The notes below the pieces were generated by a model that was not told the origin of the DNA, did not search any database, and worked only from the letters and a program-made list of their open reading frames with translations. This document shows positions 37,857 through 46,533 of a stretch of 55,379 bases of DNA, one piece after another; within the stretch, counting starts at the first letter, position 1, and each line of letters begins with the position of its first letter. The DNA comes from Bacillus sp. (in: firmicutes) (GTDB lineage Bacteria > Bacillota > Bacilli > Bacillales > Cytobacillaceae). The position numbers and the translations under genes are program-made. Location of the stretch: contig WTKE01000041.1 of assembly GCA_011524525.1 (NCBI GenBank), positions 1-55,379 on the forward strand, read 5' to 3'.

Positions 37857-37885
37857 TTGATAGTCTATATTTCGAATTGTATAAT
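37857..37885 (+). promoter_or_regulatory. Sigma-A promoter of asnS
   Basis: TTGATA (37857-37862), 17-bp spacer, TATAAT (37880-37885). The leader is about 125 nt. It has a weak GAGAAG/CTTCTT pairing (around 37931 and 37987) followed by T, but no T-box motif. Confidence 0.78.
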
Positions 37886-38015
37886 GAGATGGGACTTTAC
37901 GCATTCATACGAAGTTTAAACTGTTAAAGAGAAGTTGATACTTACTTATAGGTGTTATAAACAAATATTTTATACATACTTTTAGCTTCTTTTTAGATTT
38001 TTGGAGGGAATTGTC

Positions 38016-39311
38016 GTGAATAAAACAACTATTTCACAAGTTCACAAATATGTTGGAGAAGATGTAAAAATCGGAGCTTGGATTGCTAATAAGCGTTCTA
38101 GTGGAAAAATAGCTTTCCTTCAGCTTCGCGATGGGACTGGCTTTATTCAAGGTGTTGTTGTTAAAGCAGAAGTAGCCGAAGAAGTTTTTCAGCAAGCAAA
38201 AGGAATCACGCAAGAATCTTCTGTATATGTGACAGGAACGGTACAAAAAGATGAGCGCTCTCCATTCGGCTACGAGCTGCAAGTAAAAGGAATTGATTTG
38301 ATTCATCAATCGGTAGACTACCCGATTACACCGAAGGAACATGGAACAGAGTTCTTAATGGATAATAGACATCTTTGGTTACGTTCTAAACGTCAGCATG
38401 CGGTGATGAAGATTCGTAATGAAATTATTCGAGCTACGTATGAGTTTTTTAATGAGCAAGGATTTGCAAAGGTGGACCCTCCGATTCTAACAGGTAGTGC
38501 ACCAGAGGGAACAACGGAATTATTTGCAACAAAGTACTTTGACGAGGATGCCTATCTTTCTCAAAGTGGACAGTTATACATGGAAGCAGCTGCCATGGCG
38601 CTAGGAAAGGTATTTTCGTTTGGACCTACTTTCCGAGCAGAAAAATCAAAGACTCGTCGACATTTAATTGAGTTTTGGATGATCGAACCTGAAATGGCAT
38701 TTGTGGAGTTTGAAGAAAACTTAGAAGTTCAAGAACAGTATGTGTCACATATTGTTCAATCTGTACTGAAAAACTGCCAATTAGAATTGAAGACTTTAGG
38801 TAGAGATATGGAGAAGCTTGAAAAAATTCAAGCACCTTTCCCAAGAATTAGCTATGATGATGCTATAAAATTCTTACACGAGAAGGGCTTCACAGATATT
38901 AATTGGGGTGATGATTTTGGTGCACCTCATGAGACAGCGATTGCAGAGAGCTATGATAAGCCTGTTTTTATTACCCATTACCCGACAACTTTAAAGCCAT
39001 TTTATATGCAGCCACATCCAGATCGTGATGATGTTGTTTTATGTGCAGATTTAATTGCTCCAGAAGGATATGGAGAAATCATCGGTGGGTCAGAGCGTAT
39101 TCATGATTATGAGCTTTTAAAGCAACGCTTAACGGATCATGGACTAGCTTTAGAAGCGTATGAATGGTACTTACAGTTAAGAGAATTTGGTTCTGTTCCG
39201 CATTCAGGATTCGGTCTTGGGTTAGAAAGAACGGTAGCTTGGATAAGTGGCGTCGAGCATGTCAGAGAAACCATTCCATTCCCACGTTTATTAAACCGCT
39301 TATATCCTTAA
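38016..39311 (+). CDS. asnS: Asparaginyl-tRNA synthetase
   Basis: Class IIb synthetase charging tRNA-Asn. The 431 residues have an N-terminal OB fold ([15 protein letters not shown]) and the catalytic core. Motif 2 is [17 protein letters not shown] and motif 3 is [12 protein letters not shown]. Very close to the 430-residue B. subtilis protein. GTG 38016 follows TTGGAGGGA; the TTG at 38001 belongs to that site. Confidence 0.96.
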   Translation: MNKTTISQVHKYVGEDVKIGAWIANKRSSGKIAFLQLRDGTGFIQGVVVKAEVAEEVFQQAKGITQESSVYVTGTVQKDERSPFGYELQVKGIDLIHQSVDYPITPKEHGTEFLMDNRHLWLRSKRQHAVMKIRNEIIRATYEFFNEQGFAKVDPPILTGSAPEGTTELFATKYFDEDAYLSQSGQLYMEAAAMALGKVFSFGPTFRAEKSKTRRHLIEFWMIEPEMAFVEFEENLEVQEQYVSHIVQSVLKNCQLELKTLGRDMEKLEKIQAPFPRISYDDAIKFLHEKGFTDINWGDDFGAPHETAIAESYDKPVFITHYPTTLKPFYMQPHPDRDDVVLCADLIAPEGYGEIIGGSERIHDYELLKQRLTDHGLALEAYEWYLQLREFGSVPHSGFGLGLERTVAWISGVEHVRETIPFPRLLNRLYP

Positions 39312-39351
39312 TTAATGAAAATGCTCGCTTATGCGAGCTTTCTGATTGTCA

Positions 39352-39399
39352 ACAAAAGGCAGAGAGAAGCTTATTTCTCCCTGTCTTTTGTCATTTTTT
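39352..39399 (+). terminator. Terminator of asnS
   Basis: A 17-bp stem with one mismatch and one G-U (39352-39368 with 39375-39391) followed by a T-run. A shorter GCTCGC/GCGAGC hairpin precedes it at about 39323-39337. Confidence 0.88.
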
Positions 39400-39422
39400 C
39401 TATAGGGAATGGTGGGTAAATG

Positions 39423-39551
39423 GCTGATTTCCGCTCCAGGCGCTTGCTTTCCGGGGGGCGGGCGGTGAGCCTCCTCGTCGCTGACACTCCTGTGGGGTCT
39501 CACCTGTCCCGCTGATCCCCCAGGAGTCAAGCACCCTCCACTCCAATCAGC
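39423..39551 (-). repeat. GC-rich repeat, copy 2 (inverted)
   Basis: Starts GCTGATT and ends AATCAGC, a 7-bp terminal inverted repeat. Read on the minus strand it runs from GGAGTGGAGGG through GACTCCTG and CCGCCCGCCCC to GGAGCGGAAATCAGC, collinear with copy 3. Much higher GC than the flanks. No protein is supported in it. I remember similar intergenic elements in many Bacillaceae genomes. Confidence 0.8.
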
Positions 39552-39812
39552 AGGTATGCTTCTTAAAACTTTGAATTATAATCCAAAAAATAGTAATCAA
39601 GAACGTTGTCATCTCCAAGTAGCAAGTTTCTTTAGGTTTAGGGTGGAAGCAATAGTAAAAGCATCGTCTGCATAGTTCCGCTATTGTAAGTAACCTCCCA
39701 TGTATTCCATACACTGAGATAAAAACGAACATTTATTGGTGAAATTAATTGATTTTCCGTCATCAAGGCAGATCACCACTAAATTTACTAATTGAGGAGC
39801 AATACTTAATTA
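39552..39812. other. Gene-free spacer between two inverted repeats
   Basis: About 260 bp of AT-rich sequence between copies 2 and 3. A 61-codon minus-strand frame is open here but has no ribosome binding site and its product resembles nothing that I know, so I see no gene. It may be a decayed remnant. Confidence 0.5.
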
Positions 39813-39936
39813 GATTGGAGCGGAGGGTGGCGACTCCTGCGGGAAAAGCGGGATAGTCGAGACCCTGGACTGAGCGTAGCGAGGGAAGCGGCTCGGCCCC
39901 GCCCGCGGAAAGCGTCCACCCGCAGCGGAAATCACC
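39813..39936 (+). repeat. GC-rich repeat, copy 3
   Basis: Runs from ATTGGAGCGGAGGG through GACTCCTGCGGG and CCCCGCCCGCGGAAAGCG to GCGGAAATCACC. It is collinear with the reverse complement of copy 2 and shares its right half with copy 1 at 14885-14964. It lies 80 bp before the dnaD promoter. Confidence 0.8.
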
Positions 39937-40016
39937 TCTGGATATTATCTATTTTTATTATCATCTAGTATATATTTGGCAATCAATGAAAGTTCCTTAC
40001 TGATCATCATACTTCA

Positions 40017-40025
40017 TGTTATACT
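40017..40025 (+). promoter_or_regulatory. Candidate extended -10 promoter of dnaD
   Basis: TGTTATACT with TATACT at 40020-40025, 18 bp before the dnaD start; the -35 is weak. Confidence 0.4.
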
Positions 40026-40043
40026 AAAGGGGAGGTGTCTTTA

Positions 40044-40751
40044 ATGAAAGAAAATATGCTTGAATGGATGAAACTAGGGAATACTACGATCCCTAATGCC
40101 CTATTAACTTCTTATAAACTTCTTAATATTGATGAAATGGAATTATTATTATTAATCCATGTATATAGTTTTACCGAAAGAGGAAATAGCTTTCCAACCC
40201 CGAATGAGATATCTTCTCTAATGACAATTACCAGCACTCAGTGCTCTGATATGCTTCGCCGACTTATCCAAAAAGGACTAATTGAGATTCAAGATGGTCA
40301 TTCAAGCGATGGAATTCGTTTTGAGAAATACTCACTCGATCCTCTATGGGATAAGCTTTTGGATACTTTTCTACAACAGAAAAAAGCCAAAGTTGTTATG
40401 GAGCAACAAACAGTAGAAACAGATGTGTATACATGCTTTGAACAGGAATTTGGTAGACCATTATCGCCATTTGAGTGCGAGACCCTTGCTCTTTGGATGG
40501 ATGATGATCGGCATGACCCTGTAATTATCAAGGCAGCATTAAAGGAAGCCGTTATTTCAGGTAAATTGAATTTCAGATATATCGATCGCATTCTTTTTGA
40601 GTGGAAAAAGAACGGAATCAAAACGGTTGAGCAGGCAAAAAATTATGGAAAAAGATTTAGGCCGCATCAATCACAAGCGAAAAATAAACAAATGGAGCGA
40701 CCAGAAAATAAAACCGAGCCTATTCCATTTTATAATTGGCTTGAACAATAA
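40044..40751 (+). CDS. dnaD: Replication initiation protein DnaD
   Basis: DNA-remodelling protein that helps DnaA and DnaB load the replicative helicase at oriC and in PriA-dependent restart. The 235 residues have an N-terminal winged helix (about 1-115) and a C-terminal DnaD/DnaB-like domain. This ends with the Y-I-D-R-I-L-F-E-W helix, matching the conserved Y-x-x-x-I-x-x-W motif, and a basic tail. ATG 40044 is 7 nt after GGGGAGGTG. Confidence 0.95.
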   Translation: MKENMLEWMKLGNTTIPNALLTSYKLLNIDEMELLLLIHVYSFTERGNSFPTPNEISSLMTITSTQCSDMLRRLIQKGLIEIQDGHSSDGIRFEKYSLDPLWDKLLDTFLQQKKAKVVMEQQTVETDVYTCFEQEFGRPLSPFECETLALWMDDDRHDPVIIKAALKEAVISGKLNFRYIDRILFEWKKNGIKTVEQAKNYGKRFRPHQSQAKNKQMERPENKTEPIPFYNWLEQ

Positions 40752-40756
40752 ATCGT

Positions 40757-40785
40757 GCGAGAGAGCATAGTCTCTCATTTTTTTT
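40757..40785 (+). terminator. Terminator of dnaD
   Basis: GAGAGA (40759-40764) pairs with TCTCTC (40771-40776), followed by a run of T. Confidence 0.8.
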
Positions 40786-40813
40786 ACATTTTTTTGAAAG
40801 TTGAGTGGATGAA

Positions 40814-41482
40814 ATGCTTAATAAAGAGCAAATAAGATTTTGTTTGGATACGATGGGAGAAATGTTTCCTGATGCGCATTGTGAATTAAATCATTCAAAC
40901 CCTTTTGAACTCGTGGTAGCTGTGGCATTATCTGCCCAATGTACCGATGTACTTGTAAACAAGGTAACAAAAACATTGTTTGAAAAATATAAAAAGCCTG
41001 AAGATTATTTAAAAGTTTCACTTGAAGAGCTACAAAACGATATCCGTTCAATCGGTCTCTTTCGAAACAAGGCTAAAAATATTCAAAAACTTTCTCAGCT
41101 TCTCCTAGATGAGTACAATGGGGAAGTACCTATGGATCGCGATGAGCTAACCAAGCTTCCTGGGGTTGGTAGAAAAACAGCCAACGTAGTCGTGTCGGTT
41201 GCTTTTGGTATACCAGCCATTGCGGTGGATACTCATGTTGAAAGAGTGAGTAAAAGACTGGCCATATGTCGTTGGAAGGATTCTGTATTAGAGGTTGAGA
41301 AAACACTAATGAAAAAAGTACCGAGGGATGAGTGGTCAGTAACACACCATCGAATGATTTTCTTTGGCCGTTATCATTGCAAAGCACAAAATCCTCAGTG
41401 TCCAAGCTGTCCTTTATTAGACTTATGCCGAGAAGGAAAAAAGAGAATGAAAGGTCAATTGGTTGTTCATGAGCAGAAATGA
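40814..41482 (+). CDS. nth: Endonuclease III
   Basis: DNA glycosylase and AP lyase removing oxidised pyrimidines. The 222 residues show the helix-hairpin-helix L-P-G-V-G-R-K-T-A-N-V-V containing the catalytic lysine, the catalytic aspartate in V-D-T-H-V, and the 4Fe-4S ligands C-x6-C-x2-C-x5-C near the C-terminus (C-K-A-Q-N-P-Q-C-P-S-C). ATG 40814 is used as in the family; a GTG at 40805 is possible. Overlaps ypoC by 14 bp. Confidence 0.95.
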   Translation: MLNKEQIRFCLDTMGEMFPDAHCELNHSNPFELVVAVALSAQCTDVLVNKVTKTLFEKYKKPEDYLKVSLEELQNDIRSIGLFRNKAKNIQKLSQLLLDEYNGEVPMDRDELTKLPGVGRKTANVVVSVAFGIPAIAVDTHVERVSKRLAICRWKDSVLEVEKTLMKKVPRDEWSVTHHRMIFFGRYHCKAQNPQCPSCPLLDLCREGKKRMKGQLVVHEQK

Positions 41483-41807
41483 TATTCAAAATGGATTTCT
41501 AGAGTGGGAAAACATGGAGAGGCAAATTGAGGAGCTTATTAAAATTAGAGAAAAACAACAAACCACTGTGCAAATGGATAAAGGCTTATCTTTATTTTAT
41601 AAAGTGCTATTGTTAGTTAATGACATCGAACACGTACCTGAAAATGTTTCATTTAAGCAATTAAAACTTAAGCCTATTAATGTCGAGGAAAGATTGACAT
41701 TTATTCAGGGTAGACAGGGCTCTTTCCATTCTTTTAAGCAATTAGTACAGCTCTTTAGAGAACTAGAAAAGCAATACGCAAAAAAGGCATCTTTAGAAAA
41801 ACTCTAA
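41469..41807 (+). CDS. ypoC: YpoC-like small protein
   Basis: A 112-residue, mostly helical soluble protein following nth, the position of ypoC in B. subtilis. No motif of known function is seen. It overlaps nth by 14 bp, and the only ribosome binding signal is weak, so translation may depend on nth. Its 3' end forms one arm of the bidirectional terminator shared with ponA. Confidence 0.78.
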   Translation: MSRNDIQNGFLEWENMERQIEELIKIREKQQTTVQMDKGLSLFYKVLLLVNDIEHVPENVSFKQLKLKPINVEERLTFIQGRQGSFHSFKQLVQLFRELEKQYAKKASLEKL

Positions 41808-41820
41808 AGATGCCTTTTTA
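41780..41820. terminator. Bidirectional terminator between ypoC and ponA
   Basis: AAAAAGGCATCTTTAGA pairs with TCTAAAGATGCCTTTTT with a 5-nt loop; A-run on the left, T-run on the right. It overlaps the last codons of ypoC. Confidence 0.9.
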
Positions 41821-44415
41821 TTAATTACCGGATCCTTGATTGCTAGTATTTCCAGTACCAGTATTTCCGTTACCAGCTCCAGTTGTGGCTCCATTGTTTC
41901 CAGTTCCAGTTCCAGTTCCGGTCCCAGTATTTCCAGTATTGGAATTACCATCTGTTTCTCCCGTTTCGGTGGTTCCTTCTTCAGCCCCATCCTCATTTTC
42001 GGTTTCGTCCTCTTCCTCCACTTCTTGTTCCTCTTCTTGTGGAATCTTTACTTCTATCGTTGTAGTTGCTGCATCACTTAGCTGAGAATTACGAACGGCA
42101 ATTACCTTAAAGGTATAATAGCCTGGTGTCTCAGCTTTTAAGCGAACTTGCTTCTCTGTCGTAGTTTTTAAAAGCTGTTCTCCACCATCATTTAAGGATC
42201 CATATAACTGGAATTGAACGCCATCCACATTGTCACCGCTGAATTCCCAAGAAACAAGTAATTCTTTCGTCGCTTCATCAAGAGTAACTTTTAGATTACT
42301 AGGTGCAGCAGGCTTATCGTACTTGTTAGATACTTGCTTTGGTGCACTTCCTTTAACGGCGTACTCAATGATTACTTGATCATTAGGAGTGTATTCACTT
42401 GCTAGTTTTGCAGGGAAGGTTCCTTTTTCAATTCGTACTTTTTCAACGCTGTTAGGTACTGAAAAGTCAGCCGTCTCTTTCCCTTGAGATACATGGGTCA
42501 TAAGGTTTTTAAAGATAGATTGTGAAATTTTTTGTTCATCACTTGTTAGCCAATTTTTTGTACGATCATCATATCCAGTCCAGACCGCTGCTGTGTAGTT
42601 GGTTGTGTACCCAACAAACCAAGAATCAGGAACGGCACCCTTAGGGATTCCATATTTTTCTCGTTCAGCAGTAGGGTAGTTCGTCGTCCCCGTTTTACCA
42701 GCGACTGCTAGGCCGTCTACTCTTGCGCGAGAACCCGTACCGTATGTTAAAACATCCTTTAACATATCAGTGATCATAAAGGCAGTAGAATCTTTCATAA
42801 CCACTTCCGTTTCAGGTTTTAAATCAAGCTTTGTTCCATCACGAAGTTCAACGGTAACAACGGAATATGGTTCTGTGTAAAATCCGTTATTTCCGAATGC
42901 ACTATATGCTCCTGCCATCTGAAGGGAGGAAACGCCTTTATCGGCTCCACCTAATCCACCAATGGAATATGATTCCGATAACTCACTTACAGGTATTCCT
43001 AGTTTCGCTCCAAATTCTTTTGATTTATCAAGTCCAACCTCTTGCATCGCTTTTAATGCAGGTATGTTACGCGAAAGAGCAAGAGCTGTTCTCATCGTCA
43101 TTGAGCCCATATGCTTGTTATCCCAGTTATTAATTTCTTGCCCACTTGAATACGTGTATGGTTCATCCACTAAGGTCTGAAAGGTTCCCCAATTCAAGTA
43201 TTCAATCGCAGGACCGTAGTCTAAAACCGGTTTAATTGTCGAGCCAGGCTGACGTCTTGGGTCAGTCGCATAGTTAAATCCGAATGTTTGTGTTTGGTTT
43301 CTTCCACCACCGAGTGCACGAATAGCACCCGTTTTTGTATCTAATAAGGTAATCCCCGCTTGGAATTTCTCATCAGGAAATTCAACGATTTCATTGCCAT
43401 CAAGAATTTGTTCCACATATTCTTGAGCACTTGTATCTAATGTTGTGTAAATTTTTAATCCTTCAGAAAAAGGATCAAGATCAGGATATTTTTCTTCAAT
43501 TTCTTTAATAACCTGTCCTACAAAGGAGTCATACGCAATTTCTCCATTAATCTCACGTTTGTCTTCTGGTACAAGTGCAGCAGATACATCAACCGATTGT
43601 GCAGCTACCATTTCTTCCTCTGAAATATAGCCATGCTGATTCATTAATGAAAGAACAATATCCCTACGTTTTTTTGCGTTTTCAGGATATTTGAAAGGGT
43701 CATAATTTGCTGGACTTTGTGGCAACCCAGCTAATAATGCTGCTTCATCTAATGTAAGTTGATCTAAGCTTTTACCGTAATATGTTTTCGCAGCTGTGGC
43801 AACACCGTGTCCGCCACTACCCATCCAGTTTTTATTTACGTAAATTTCAAAGATTTCTTCCTTTGTATACTTTTGTTCTAGCTGGAAAGAAAGCCATGCT
43901 TCTTGTGCTTTACGCGAAAGAGTTTTTTCATGAGATAAAAAGGAATTCTTTACAACCTGCTGTGTAATCGTACTAGCTCCTTCAGAACCGAAGCCGTCGG
44001 TAACGTTGGCAATGACTGCGCCACCTAAACGAATCAGGTCAATTCCATTATGTTCAAAAAAGCGAGAGTCTTCCGTTGCAATAAAGGCGTCTCTGACCGT
44101 TTCGGGAATATCTTCATAATTTACATAATCCCTTTTCACAGAACCTATTTCCGTGAAAGGTTCCCCGTTCATATCGAAGACTTGGGACGAAATCGGATCC
44201 TTTAAAAGCGCTTCATCAAGTTCTGGAGTATCTTTTATCATATATGCAAATGTAGCAGCTCCGGCAACAATCCCTGTAATTCCAAGTGCGACAAGGACAA
44301 GAAAAATCTTCATGAACAATCCTTTTGCAGGCTTTTTGCCTTTTTTCTTATTAGATTGTTTCTGTTTTTCTAACTGTTTACGGCGCTCCTCTCTAGATTG
44401 ATATTGCTCTGCCAT
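41821..44415 (-). CDS. ponA: Penicillin-binding protein 1, class A
   Basis: Bifunctional peptidoglycan glycosyltransferase and transpeptidase. The 864 residues run: basic cytoplasmic tail (1-32), membrane helix (about 33-58), glycosyltransferase domain with catalytic Glu115 in A-T-E-D-S-R-F-F, then transpeptidase domain with S392-T-I-K395, S448-R-N450 and K574-T-G576. A fibronectin type III-like domain (about 705-795), an acidic stretch and a Gly/Thr/Asn-rich tail follow. Start preceded by AAGGAAGG on the minus strand. Downstream of recU in the same operon, as in B. subtilis. Confidence 0.96.
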   Translation of the reverse strand: MAEQYQSREERRKQLEKQKQSNKKKGKKPAKGLFMKIFLVLVALGITGIVAGAATFAYMIKDTPELDEALLKDPISSQVFDMNGEPFTEIGSVKRDYVNYEDIPETVRDAFIATEDSRFFEHNGIDLIRLGGAVIANVTDGFGSEGASTITQQVVKNSFLSHEKTLSRKAQEAWLSFQLEQKYTKEEIFEIYVNKNWMGSGGHGVATAAKTYYGKSLDQLTLDEAALLAGLPQSPANYDPFKYPENAKKRRDIVLSLMNQHGYISEEEMVAAQSVDVSAALVPEDKREINGEIAYDSFVGQVIKEIEEKYPDLDPFSEGLKIYTTLDTSAQEYVEQILDGNEIVEFPDEKFQAGITLLDTKTGAIRALGGGRNQTQTFGFNYATDPRRQPGSTIKPVLDYGPAIEYLNWGTFQTLVDEPYTYSSGQEINNWDNKHMGSMTMRTALALSRNIPALKAMQEVGLDKSKEFGAKLGIPVSELSESYSIGGLGGADKGVSSLQMAGAYSAFGNNGFYTEPYSVVTVELRDGTKLDLKPETEVVMKDSTAFMITDMLKDVLTYGTGSRARVDGLAVAGKTGTTNYPTAEREKYGIPKGAVPDSWFVGYTTNYTAAVWTGYDDRTKNWLTSDEQKISQSIFKNLMTHVSQGKETADFSVPNSVEKVRIEKGTFPAKLASEYTPNDQVIIEYAVKGSAPKQVSNKYDKPAAPSNLKVTLDEATKELLVSWEFSGDNVDGVQFQLYGSLNDGGEQLLKTTTEKQVRLKAETPGYYTFKVIAVRNSQLSDAATTTIEVKIPQEEEQEVEEEDETENEDGAEEGTTETGETDGNSNTGNTGTGTGTGTGNNGATTGAGNGNTGTGNTSNQGSGN
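41838..41945. repeat. Low-complexity triplet/hexamer repeat in the ponA 3' end
   Basis: Repeats of CCAGTT, CCAGTA and related hexamers (plus strand) encode the G-T, G-N and T-G runs of the PBP1 tail. Such a tract can change length by slippage. Confidence 0.7.
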
Positions 44416-44466
44416 ATTGTTTCCTTCCTTTCTTACTAAAAAGCTAACTTCCCCTTAAAGTTATGA

Positions 44467-45075
44467 TTAGAGATTATATAAACAATCTATTTTCTTAATA
44501 TAGTCAATTCTAGGGCGAAAGCCAAGAGAAATAAGATGTGCTGTCGAAAGTAGTTCTTCTTTTGTAATAGACTTTCGACCTCCTTCTTTCATACGCTCCC
44601 AATATGATAACAGTTGCTTTGCTTCTAACAGAAATACTTCTTCTGTCGTTGAAAAACGAAGGATTACAAAGCAAATTCCCTCTTGTTGAATGACTTTTTC
44701 CATGTGCTGAATTTGGTGCTCATGAAAATTTTGTAGGGGGAAAGAAGTTGAGTTTTTGGTTTCCTTTGCTTCAAAATCAATGTATTTTCCCTTATATACG
44801 CCATTGTAATCAGTTGTGGAGGCTTGCTTGAAGTAGGCCTCTTTTATTACAGCAGCACTTCTTTTTGGATAATATACCTCTACAATTTGAACCGGTGTCG
44901 GTTTTTTGTGAATAACGGCAATATTATTTAATAAGTAGAATTCATTTGTTTCGTTTAAATCCTCCTCTAACGTCATTCCTCGGTTGCTATAGGTTGGGTC
45001 CTTTCGTGCTTTCACTGTTTGACTGGTGCTTAACTGATTCATAAACTTTCTTCCATTAGGATAATGAATATTCAT
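44467..45075 (-). CDS. recU: Holliday junction resolvase RecU
   Basis: Cleaves Holliday junctions in recombinational repair and chromosome segregation. The 202 residues (206 in B. subtilis) have the nuclease core [15 protein letters not shown] with catalytic Asp and Glu, and the N-terminal N-R-G-M-T-L-E-E-D. It starts after GAGGTG and is followed 51 bp later by ponA. Divergent from yppC. Confidence 0.95.
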   Translation of the reverse strand: MNIHYPNGRKFMNQLSTSQTVKARKDPTYSNRGMTLEEDLNETNEFYLLNNIAVIHKKPTPVQIVEVYYPKRSAAVIKEAYFKQASTTDYNGVYKGKYIDFEAKETKNSTSFPLQNFHEHQIQHMEKVIQQEGICFVILRFSTTEEVFLLEAKQLLSYWERMKEGGRKSITKEELLSTAHLISLGFRPRIDYIKKIDCLYNL

Positions 45076-45227
45076 TTTCTAACACCTCTTTAACTACACT
45101 ATCATACCAAAATTGGCCACAGATGGGGTGAATAAAAACTACCGATTAACGAATTATAACGTAAGATAGCATTGGAAGGGAGTAAAAAGATATCAAAAAT
45201 ACCTTTAATCAATTAGATGAGCAGCAA

Positions 45228-46172
45228 ATGGTTACAGAAATAATGAAAAAAGTTAAGTCGGGTAATAGAGACAATATTTCAAGAACCGATGCATATTTCA
45301 CCTATTTTTTAAATCATTCGGACATTCTTTGGTCCTTTTTGGCAAGTATGGTGTCAAGAAATGCTGGATGGAACATGTGTGACTTAGAAGGAAAGTGGTT
45401 TCCTCAGGCTTTAGAAGCAGAAACAAGAAAACAATTGTATTTAACCTATGAGCGAGCGAATTGGTTGATTTTTCAAGATGCCTACCCCCAATTGTTGCTG
45501 TATGAATATTCGACGAAACTAAATACTCCGATGTTTCACTTATTACGATATTTTCACGTTTCGTCATTTATGATTAAGGAATGGACGTATTATTGGAGGG
45601 AAAAAGATAAAAGACGACTTATGACGGCACTTATCATCAATGAGCAAAATATCATTCAAAAACCAGTAATAGAGCACCCAATCTATTATAAAAAAGTGTT
45701 TCACTCACTTCTCTTTGCATTTCAGGATTTTCTTCATTTTAGTGCTGTTTTATTTCCTACTGTTCATGGAGAACTTTATGGAGCAAGTGTATATGGTTTT
45801 CAAGAGGTAGATAACCGAATTGATTTAGGTAGAAGATTAGCAGATATTCTTTTTGATCCCGAAATATTCGCGAAGGTTTTTCAGTTTGCGAAAATAACGG
45901 CACACACTGGGTCGAGGCATGATTATGAGCAATTTATGAAACACAAGGAAGACTCTACGCCCGTCCTAAGAGAAACCTACCCAGTTATTAAACACCATAT
46001 CCATCTTCTAAATGATTGGACAATTCACCCTCGTGTGAAAAAGAAATGGTTCGATTCAGTGATTACTCATTGTCACCCATGGGAAATGACTCATTGGTAC
46101 TCCAAAAAACAGAAACAAATTCGTTTTTTTATAATGTGCTATAAGTTACTTCAAATGAAGAAACGTATATAA
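45228..46172 (+). CDS. yppC: YppC, DUF2515 family
   Basis: A protein of 314 residues from the ATG at 45228, conserved D-N-I-S-R-T-x-A-Y and M-V-S-R-N-A-G-W-N-M. Function unknown; position next to recU as in B. subtilis. The start is uncertain: ATG 45228 has no good ribosome binding site. A strong AAGGGAG at 45176-45182 is followed 9 nt later by an in-frame ATC at 45192, which would add 12 residues; the nearest upstream in-frame stop is at 45183. No ATG, GTG or TTG in frame lies between. The C-terminal region is basic. Confidence 0.8.
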   Translation: MVTEIMKKVKSGNRDNISRTDAYFTYFLNHSDILWSFLASMVSRNAGWNMCDLEGKWFPQALEAETRKQLYLTYERANWLIFQDAYPQLLLYEYSTKLNTPMFHLLRYFHVSSFMIKEWTYYWREKDKRRLMTALIINEQNIIQKPVIEHPIYYKKVFHSLLFAFQDFLHFSAVLFPTVHGELYGASVYGFQEVDNRIDLGRRLADILFDPEIFAKVFQFAKITAHTGSRHDYEQFMKHKEDSTPVLRETYPVIKHHIHLLNDWTIHPRVKKKWFDSVITHCHPWEMTHWYSKKQKQIRFFIMCYKLLQMKKRI

Positions 46173-46206
46173 AAAGCAAGAATCTACAAAGATCCTTGCT
46201 TTTTAT
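46171..46206. terminator. Bidirectional terminator between yppC and sspM
   Basis: AAAAAGCAAG-AATC pairs with GATC-CTTGCTTTTT, with A on the left and T on the right, between convergent genes. Confidence 0.85.
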
Positions 46207-46210
46207 ATCT

Positions 46211-46327
46211 TTATGTTGAAGGACGATCAATACCTTCAAGCTTTTTATCTCCGTACCCAGGTTTTGATTCTTCAAGCTTTTTTGGTTGAGTATTTTCTTT
46301 TTCATTGTTTTGATTTCTCTTTTTCAT
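46211..46327 (-). CDS. sspM: Minor small acid-soluble spore protein M
   Basis: A 38-codon gene. The product is highly charged and ends D-K-K-L-E-G-I-D-R-P-S-T. The B. subtilis minor spore protein SspM ends D-K-K-L-G-G-P-N-R-P-S-T, which is the basis for the name; a K-K-R start and several Lys/Gln/Asn residues also agree. It has a strong GGAGGTGG ribosome binding site 6 nt before the ATG on the minus strand. SspM is made in the forespore late in sporulation. It lies near yppC as in B. subtilis, convergent with it. Confidence 0.85.
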   Translation of the reverse strand: MKKRNQNNEKENTQPKKLEESKPGYGDKKLEGIDRPST

Positions 46328-46346
46328 TCTTTACCACCTCCGAGAT

Positions 46347-46377
46347 TAGTTTGGTTCATCCTTCATTTTTTCATTCA
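46347..46377 (-). promoter_or_regulatory. Candidate sigma-G promoter of sspM
   Basis: On the minus strand TGAATG (46377-46372), 18-bp spacer, CAAACTA (46353-46347), close to the forespore sigma-G consensus TGAATA / CATACTA. The implied start of transcription falls almost on the ribosome binding site, so the leader would be very short. Confidence 0.42.
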
Positions 46378-46464
46378 TGTCGAAACCTAGTTGAGTGAAC
46401 AAAAATTTTTCACTTCTTTTGGCGAATTGCTTCTAGTTTTGTCATAAGGGAAGGAGGTTAGAGG

Positions 46465-46533
46465 ATGACAAAGAATAAGTACAAAAGAGATTTACTTAGA
46501 GCTGAAAAATATTCTTGGAGGGATGTTCGATGA
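46465..46533 (+). CDS. 22-residue ORF coupled to the next gene
   Basis: ATG to TGA encodes 22 residues rich in Lys and Arg, ending Y-S-W-R-D-V-R. It has a near-perfect AAGGAGG site 7 nt before the ATG. Its stop overlaps the next ATG (ATGA), and the ribosome binding site of the next gene (TTGGAGGG) lies within its last codons. This is either a real small protein or a leader ORF for translational coupling. I do not recognise the sequence. Confidence 0.5.
   Translation: MTKNKYKRDLLRAEKYSWRDVR

Noticed and set aside
37892-38015. T-box riboswitch expected before asnS
   Set aside because: No T-box core sequence and no antiterminator were found in the 125-nt leader; only a weak hairpin is present.
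39547-39732. 61-codon minus-strand ORF between the GC-rich repeats
   Set aside because: No ribosome binding site, no recognisable family, and it runs into the repeat.
39423-39936. Attachment sites of an integrated element
   Set aside because: The GC-rich copies are inverted, not direct, and enclose no integrase or cargo gene.
41836-42085. Overlapping plus-strand ORFs opposite the ponA 3' end
   Set aside because: They are antisense readings of the low-complexity repeat, with Ser-, Val- or Phe-only composition and no ribosome binding sites.
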